A DNA stretch of 64,000 nucleotides from Chamaecyparis obtusa (lineage: Eukaryota > Streptophyta > Pinopsida > Cupressales > Cupressaceae). A program made the translations under genes and the position numbers. The first letter of the stretch is position 1. Every line of letters begins with the position of its first letter. The notes under the pieces were generated by a model, which was given only the letters and a program-made list of their open reading frames with translations, was not told the origin of the DNA and ran no database searches. This document shows positions 59,600-64,000 of this stretch, one piece after another. The stretch is taken from assembly GCA_027943335.1 (NCBI GenBank), contig BSBK01006425.1:494001-558000 (forward strand). Direction: 5' to 3'.

Positions 59600-60598
59600 C
59601 ATCATGATTCTTTATGTGAAAACCCTTCTGGGGCACATTCTGACTCCAAAACAGTAAAAATAAAGGGCGTATCTTCTAGTGAAAACTTGGCAATTCAAGC
59701 GCTAGAAGATGAAGCCTTGCCTCTTCCCCCTATCCAAGATTATAGACCAGAGCAATCTCCAATCATCATAGAAGAGACCAAGCCAATCAACTTGGGAACA
59801 GAAGAATGTCCAAGGATCACCTACATTGCAGTCAACCTAACAGAAGGAGAAGAAATGGCTCTCAGCACCTTGCTCAAGGAATCAGTTATCAACTTTGCAT
59901 GGTCATACGCCCACATGCCTGGGCTTGATCCAAACCTTGTTGTTCATCATCTATCAGTAGATCCAAACGTTAAGCCAGTGAAGCAGAAGCTAAGGAAAAT
60001 GCATCCAAAGGTAGCATTACTAGTTAAAGCAGAGCTTGAGAAGCTCCTTCAAGCAAAAATCATCAGAGCAATTGACTACTCAGAATGGATCTCTAACATG
60101 GTGCCAGTCACAAAGCCTTCTGGTGACATCAGAATCTGTACTGATTTCAGGGACTTGAACAAGGCATGCCCTAAGGATGATTTCCCATTGCCAAACATAG
60201 ACATGCTTGTAGACCTCACAGCGGGTCACGAAATGCTATCACTCATGGATGGCTTTTCCGGTTACAACCAAATTCATATAGCAGAAGTAGATCAACATAA
60301 AATAGCATTCACAACCCCATGGGGTACCTTCTGCTACAACATGATGCCATTTGGGCTAAAGAATGCAGGAGCAACATATCAGCGAGCAATGACAGTGATC
60401 TTCCATGACATGATCCACAAGATCCTTGAAGACTATGTGGATGATATCCTTGCAAAATCCAAAACAAGGGATGAACACCTCAACATCTTAGAGCGTGTGT
60501 TTGATCGTCTGAATCATTATGGCTTAAAGCTTAATCCAAAGAAATGTGTCTTTGGTGTTACATCTGGAAAGCTCCTAGGTTTCATAGTATCGCGATGA
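59600..60598 (+). pseudogene. Tat-2 reverse transcriptase
   Basis: Still in the gag frame. Blocks: SPIIIEETKPINLGTEE, LKESVINFAWSYAHMPGLD, VKPVKQKLRKMHPKVALL, DYSEWISNMVPVTKPSGD, RICTDFRDLNKACPKDDFP, LMDGFSGYNQIHIAEVDQ, FGLKNAGATYQRAMTVIF and the catalytic YVDDILAKSK (YVDD at 60434-60445), then LKLNPKKCVFGVTSGKLLG. All catalytic Asp are present. A TGA at 60596-60598 replaces an expected Arg in the VSR-GIEIDPEKV motif (CGA to TGA). It copies element RNA into cDNA in the cytoplasmic particle. Two hairpins lie at its start (59614-59638 and 59673-59708). Confidence 0.92.
59614..59708 (+). ncRNA. Two hairpins with a conserved loop in the Tat-2 protease-RT linker
   Basis: Second hairpin: arms CTTCTAGTG (59673-59681) and CGCTAGAAG (59700-59708) pair over 9 bp with one G-U around the loop AAAACTTGGCAATTCAAG, which is identical in all 18 bases to the loop at 63183-63200. 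First hairpin: ATGTG (59614-59618) and CACAT (59634-59638) around AAAACCCTTCTGGGG, a weaker member. Both overlap coding sequence. Confidence 0.62.
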
Positions 60599-61690
60599 GG
60601 CATAGAGATAGACCCCGAGAAGGTCAAAGCAATAACAGAGATGCCTCCACCAAGAACACTCAAACAGCTCAGAAGCCTACAAGGAAAGCTTCAATCAGTG
60701 CGTCGGTTCATTTCTCAGTTAGCAGACAAGTGCCAACCTTTTACGCATCTCCTATGCAAAGACACAAGCTTCAAATGGGATCCCATATGTCAAAGAAGCT
60801 TTGATAAGATCAAGGAGTATCTTGCCAATTCTCCAATCCTAGTACCACCAATTCCAGGACGCCCTCTCATACTCTACATCTCGGCAACCACTACAGCACT
60901 GGGGGCACTCTTAGCTCAGCATGATGATGACAACAAGGAGAGAGCCATCTATTACATCAGTCGCACTCTTGTCGGATATGAGCTTAATTATTCACCTATG
61001 GAAAAAGCATCCCTTGCAGTGGTCTTTACCACTCAAAAGCTTAGACATTACATGCTCAGTCACACAATCAAGCTCATTTCAAAGGTGGACCCCCTCAAAT
61101 ATCTACTATCAAAGACAACTCTCACAGGCCGTATGGCAAAATGGGTCATGATACTCAGTGAGTTTGACATCCAGTATATTGATCGCAAAGCAATCAAAGG
61201 GCAAGTCATTGCCAATCAACTAGCAAAAGCACCACTGGTGGATGCCTATCCACTAATCATGAAATTCCCTGATGAACACTTATGCATGATTGAAGAGCAG
61301 CCCATGTGGAAACTATACTTTGATGGCTCCTACACATCACATGGATCAGGGGCAGGAATCCTATTCGTCACACCTCAAGGTGACTACATCCCAAAATCAT
61401 TCAAATTGGGATTCCCATGTACCAACAACATTGCAGAATATGAGGCACTCATCTTAGGTCTCAGAACAGCCATTCAGTGGAATATCATAGAATTACAAGT
61501 ATTTGGAGATTCACAGCTGATTATCAAACAAGTCCTAGATGAATATCAAACAAAGGATGACAAGTTGCTACCTTACAAAGAGCTGGTGGACAAACTGCAA
61601 GAGCATTTCCTACATCTACAGTTCACATAGATCCCAAGACTTCAGAACAAAGCAGCAGACGCAATGGTAACCATTGGATCCTTATTAGAA
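60599..61690 (+). pseudogene. Tat-2 dual RNase H
   Basis: First RNase H (60641-61230): RSLQGKLQSVRRFISQLAD, LYISATTTALGALLAQHDD, RAIYYISRTLVGYELNYSP, MEKASLAVVFTTQKLRHYM. Its usual first Asp (DAS) is ISA here, so this domain may be inactive, as is typical when a second one is present. Second, archaeal-like RNase H (61300-61690): WKLYFDGSYTSHGSGAGIL, NNIAEYEALILGLRTAIQW, LQVFGDSQLIIKQVLDEYQ and LQNKAADAM, with the D, E, D, D set intact. A TAG at 61628-61630 replaces Gln in HLQFT-IPRLQN. RNase H removes the RNA strand during reverse transcription. Confidence 0.9.
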
Positions 61691-63058
61691 ATCCCACGCG
61701 ACGCATCACAATATGAATTCCTAGTCGAGCAGCTACATTCACCAGCTTATGAGAACGCCAATGCAAACATGGTGTGTGTCTTGGTTGGTCCTCAATCCCC
61801 ATGGTACCACGACATCCATGCATATCTAAAAAATGGTATCATATCTCCCCATCTCACCAATAACCAATGCCAAAACCTTATTCGCAGAGCTTCCCGCTAC
61901 ACTCTTGTAGCCAACACCCTATATCGTCGTGGGTATCACAATGTCCTATCTAGATGTTTAGATTCAAACGAGGCCGTCCTGGCCTTACAAGAAGTTCACG
62001 CTGGAATTTGCGGTGCCCACACGAGTGGCATGGTTCTAGCAAAGCAGCTGCTTAGAGTTGGATATTATTGGCCAACAATGGAACATGATGCATGTGATTT
62101 TGTCAAGAAATGTCTCCCATGTCAACAGCATGCCAATTTGATACATGCACCAGCACAAGATCTACAGCCTATTGCACCACCGTGGCCTTTTTCATGTTGG
62201 GGCCTCGACCTTGTTGGCTTGATCACCCCCCTCTCTTCGGATGGACACAAGTATATCATAACAGCCACAGAGTACTTTACCAAATGGGTTGAAGCGATTC
62301 CGCTCACCCTTACTACTGGCATCCAAATATCCAAGTTCATCCTCTACCATATCATTTGTCGCTTCGGCATACCATCTACCATCTTCACAGACCATGGCAC
62401 ACCTTTTGAAAACCAGCATGTGGATGATCTATGTGCCAGACTCCACATCCATCACCGTTTCTCCAGTCCATATTTCCCTCAAGGAAATGGCCAAGCTGAG
62501 GCAACTAACAAAACTATCTTGAAAATCCTCAAGAAGGTTGTCAATGATTCTGGTCGTGACTGGCACCTCCAAATCAATCCCACCCTTTGGGCCTACCGCA
62601 CTTCTTATCGCACTCCCACAGGCACCACCCCATACTCCCTTGTATATGGTGCTGAAGTTGTTCTACCGATCGAGGTTGAGCTCCCATCCTTGCGCGTCTC
62701 CATGAAGAACTATACAACTGATGAAGACTATCATGTGGCCCGGCTCACACAGCTAGATCTACTAGATGAAAAGAGACAGCAAGCCTATGATCACCTGGTT
62801 GCATACCAGAATCGACTCAAAAGGAGTTATAACAAGAAGGTCCATCCTAGACAGTTCCAGGTCGGTGACATGGTCCTTAAAGAAAATCAGAAGGTCCTAG
62901 CAAATAGAGAAAAGAAAGGCAAGTTTGAGCCTACTTGGTTGGGCCCCTATGTTGTCACCGCATCCTTTGGCTCCGGCGCCTATCAGCTATCAACACCAGA
63001 AGGTGAGCCCTTGAATGATCCTATCAACATCATCCATTTGAAGAGGTTCTATGCCTGA
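61691..63058 (+). pseudogene. Tat-2 integrase
   Basis: Open to the TGA at 63056-63058. The zinc domain has HAGICGAHTSG and CDFVKKCLPCQQHA. The catalytic core has Asp in CWGLDLVGLITPLS (62200), Asp in IFTDHGTPFENQ (62390) and Glu in NGQAEATNKTILKILKK (62490), so the full DDE triad is present. The C-terminal part contains NPTLWAYRTSYRTPTGTTP, LVYGAEVVLPIEVELPSLR, RSYNKKVHPRQFQVGDMVL, KGKFEPTWLGPYVVTASFG and INIIHLKRFYA. No chromodomain seen. No stop within integrase. Same family as the Tat-1 fragment. It joins cDNA to chromosomal DNA. Confidence 0.93.
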
Positions 63059-63173
63059 ACCTGATCCTGCATATATCAAAAAATCCAAAAAACATTCAAA
63101 AAAAAAAAAAAAAGCAAAAAAAAAGCAAAAAAGCAAAAAAGCAAAAAAGAAAAGAGAAAGAGAAAATAATCGT
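63059..63173 (+). repeat. A-rich tract after Tat-2 integrase
   Basis: Oligo-A runs separated by GC or G (for example GCAAAAAAGC repeated). Comparable A-rich runs follow Tat-1 integrase (36540-36690), so this is a shared layout of the 3' region. Confidence 0.75.
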
Positions 63174-63250
63174 CCAACGGTGAAAACTTGGCAATTCAAG
63201 CACCTTGGACAAGTATGTTGGTGAAAACCTGGTAAACAGGCACCAACATA
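63174..63250 (+). ncRNA. Two hairpins with a conserved loop after Tat-2 integrase
   Basis: First: arms CCAA(c)GGTG (63174-63182) and CACCTTGG (63201-63208), eight pairs with one bulged C, loop AAAACTTGGCAATTCAAG. Second: arms TATGTTGGTG (63214-63223) and CACCAACATA (63241-63250), ten perfect pairs, loop AAAACCTGGTAAACAGG. Stems differ, loops agree; see the Tat-1 copies at 36514-36728. Confidence 0.68.
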
Positions 63251-64000
63251 GTAAACTGGGCTATTTATCTATTCAGTTGTCCTTTCAGCTACCGTCCTCT
63301 TCCTCCATCCATAACAGATCTCCCAGCAGTTCCATCTCCCCTATCCTCCAAGCATTCGGCTTCCATCTTCCTCCAACCCATCTGCAATCCATATCCTATT
63401 CCAAAGCTTTGTACCATATCTTGTACCATATCCTTATCCCTTTCCTATACAGCGCAATCCTTTCTGTAAATATCCTTCTTGTCTCCGTCCTAGTGAGAGT
63501 CCCGCTGAGTGTGATCTTCCTATCCCCAATCCTGAGCTTCTGTACATATCCCTTGTGCATATCGTTCCTCCTTGTTGTACATAACCTTTGTCCGTCCTGC
63601 AGCAGCATTTGATCAAATATCTTGTCCCATCCCCAGCCTCAGAAAACTTTTAGTCCCACTCGGGCCTTGTGCTTCAGCAACATCAATTGTCGACTTATCC
63701 TTGCTCATCCTGATTATTCCTTGAACTTCAGCTTTTGCCAGCGAACAACTACACTTATTCTCTCACCAACCCATGGGTCCTTGAGGATATATCGTTCCTC
63801 CTGTCTGACCTAATCTTCCATCCTGGTCCTTGAGGATATATCGTTCCTCCTGTCCGACCAATCTTCCCACCATCAATCAAATCACATCTCTCTCCTTGGC
63901 AAAGGATGTCTTTTTGGAGTTTTCATTTTGACCTTGGATTTTGTCCTTTGGGTCTTGTTAATCTTTTACAGCTTCTCGTTGTTCTCTACTCAACGTCACC
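63251..64000 (+). other. Tat-2 region after integrase, continuing out of the window
   Basis: CT-rich, no supported gene. GTAAACTGGGCTATT at 63251-63265 resembles the internal ACTGGGGGCAA tract of Tat-1. If Tat-2 is built like Tat-1, an antisense PMD gene would start further right. Confidence 0.5.
63774..63870 (+). repeat. Tandem duplication in the Tat-2 3' region
   Basis: Two copies of a unit of about 50 bp sharing GGTCCTTGAGGATATATCG and TTCCTCCTGTCYGACC, starting at about 63776 and 63826. A fragment (ATATCGTTCCTCCT) also occurs near 63558. Confidence 0.8.

Larger units (their letters stand above)
50832..64000 (+). mobile_element. Tat-2, Tat-lineage Ty3/Gypsy retrotransposon (3' end outside the window)
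   Basis: 5' LTR, primer site, a 2.5-kb leader, one very long gag-pol frame (54827-63058) and the start of the 3' region. It carries a second RNase H between the usual RNase H and integrase, the hallmark of the Tat lineage. It inserted into Copia-3 RT; the flanking 5-mer is GACAC (50827-50831). It is at least 13.2 kb long in this window. Confidence 0.93.

Noticed and set aside
54827..63058. Programmed readthrough or RNA editing of the five in-frame stops
   Set aside because: All stops can be explained by C-to-T decay; editing of this type is not known for plant nuclear transcripts, and five separate readthrough events would be needed. The hairpin 76 bp after the TAA at 59597 is noted, but its relatives are in non-coding sequence.
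63205..63612. 135-codon plus-strand frame after Tat-2 integrase, and its 70-codon antisense counterpart
   Set aside because: Both are in CT-rich sequence without recognisable domain; the plus frame starts inside the hairpin and in-frame composition looks like translated pyrimidine-rich DNA.

Overview
The window is repeat-dense nuclear DNA from a plant, most likely a land plant with a very large genome; a gymnosperm would fit but is not proven. The coding signals I could identify belong almost entirely to plant transposable elements: Ty1/Copia, Ty3/Gypsy (including the Tat lineage with its second RNase H), non-LTR LINEs, one TRIM and one LARD-like element. I found no rRNA or tRNA gene, no CRISPR array and no convincing host single-copy gene. 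The exceptions are two decayed copies of an unrecognised protein family (7.3-9.0 kb and 15.5-16.3 kb).

Layout. 177-7215 is a full-length minus-strand Copia element (Copia-1). 7345-16330 holds family copy A, a minus-strand LINE (LINE-A), a plus-strand LINE 5' fragment (LINE-C) and family copy B. 16440-19412 is a 5'-truncated minus-strand LINE (LINE-B), abutting a TRIM at 19415-19688. A minus-strand Gypsy element (Gypsy-1) lies on both sides of a large insertion: its pol continues from 30915-33174 on the right to 19689-20240 on the left. The insertion is a LARD-like element (20246-30909) whose right LTR is itself split by Copia-2 (22726-30475, plus strand). Removing the nested elements and one copy of each target-site duplication gives equal LTRs (780 bp) and restores the Gypsy reading frame.

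34872-42472 is a Tat-lineage Gypsy element (Tat-1) with 888-bp LTRs and an exact GTTAT target duplication. It has lost everything from the primer site to the integrase core, but keeps the integrase C-terminus and, on the opposite strand, a decayed plant-mobile-domain (PMD) gene with a recognisable intron. Tat-1 sits inside what looks like an old Copia-type solo LTR (about 34.5-43.16 kb).

From 43390 a third Copia element (Copia-3, plus) is interrupted twice. A 2.6-kb solo-LTR-like insertion at 45232-47858 carries six imperfect hairpins. A second Tat element (Tat-2) inserts in its RT from 50832 and runs off the window end. Tat-2 has one 8.2-kb gag-pol frame with no frameshift and five nonsense codons, each explicable by a single C-to-T change.

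The strongest candidates for something undescribed are: (1) a hairpin family in Tat-1 and Tat-2 with a conserved 17-18-nt loop and stems of different sequence that stay paired; (2) the intron-bearing antisense PMD gene of Tat-1, with a degenerate 15-bp repeat array inside its intron; (3) the six-copy hairpin array in the 45-48 kb insertion. Everything rests on reading by eye. Boundaries given to the base are supported by terminal repeats or target duplications; others are approximate.
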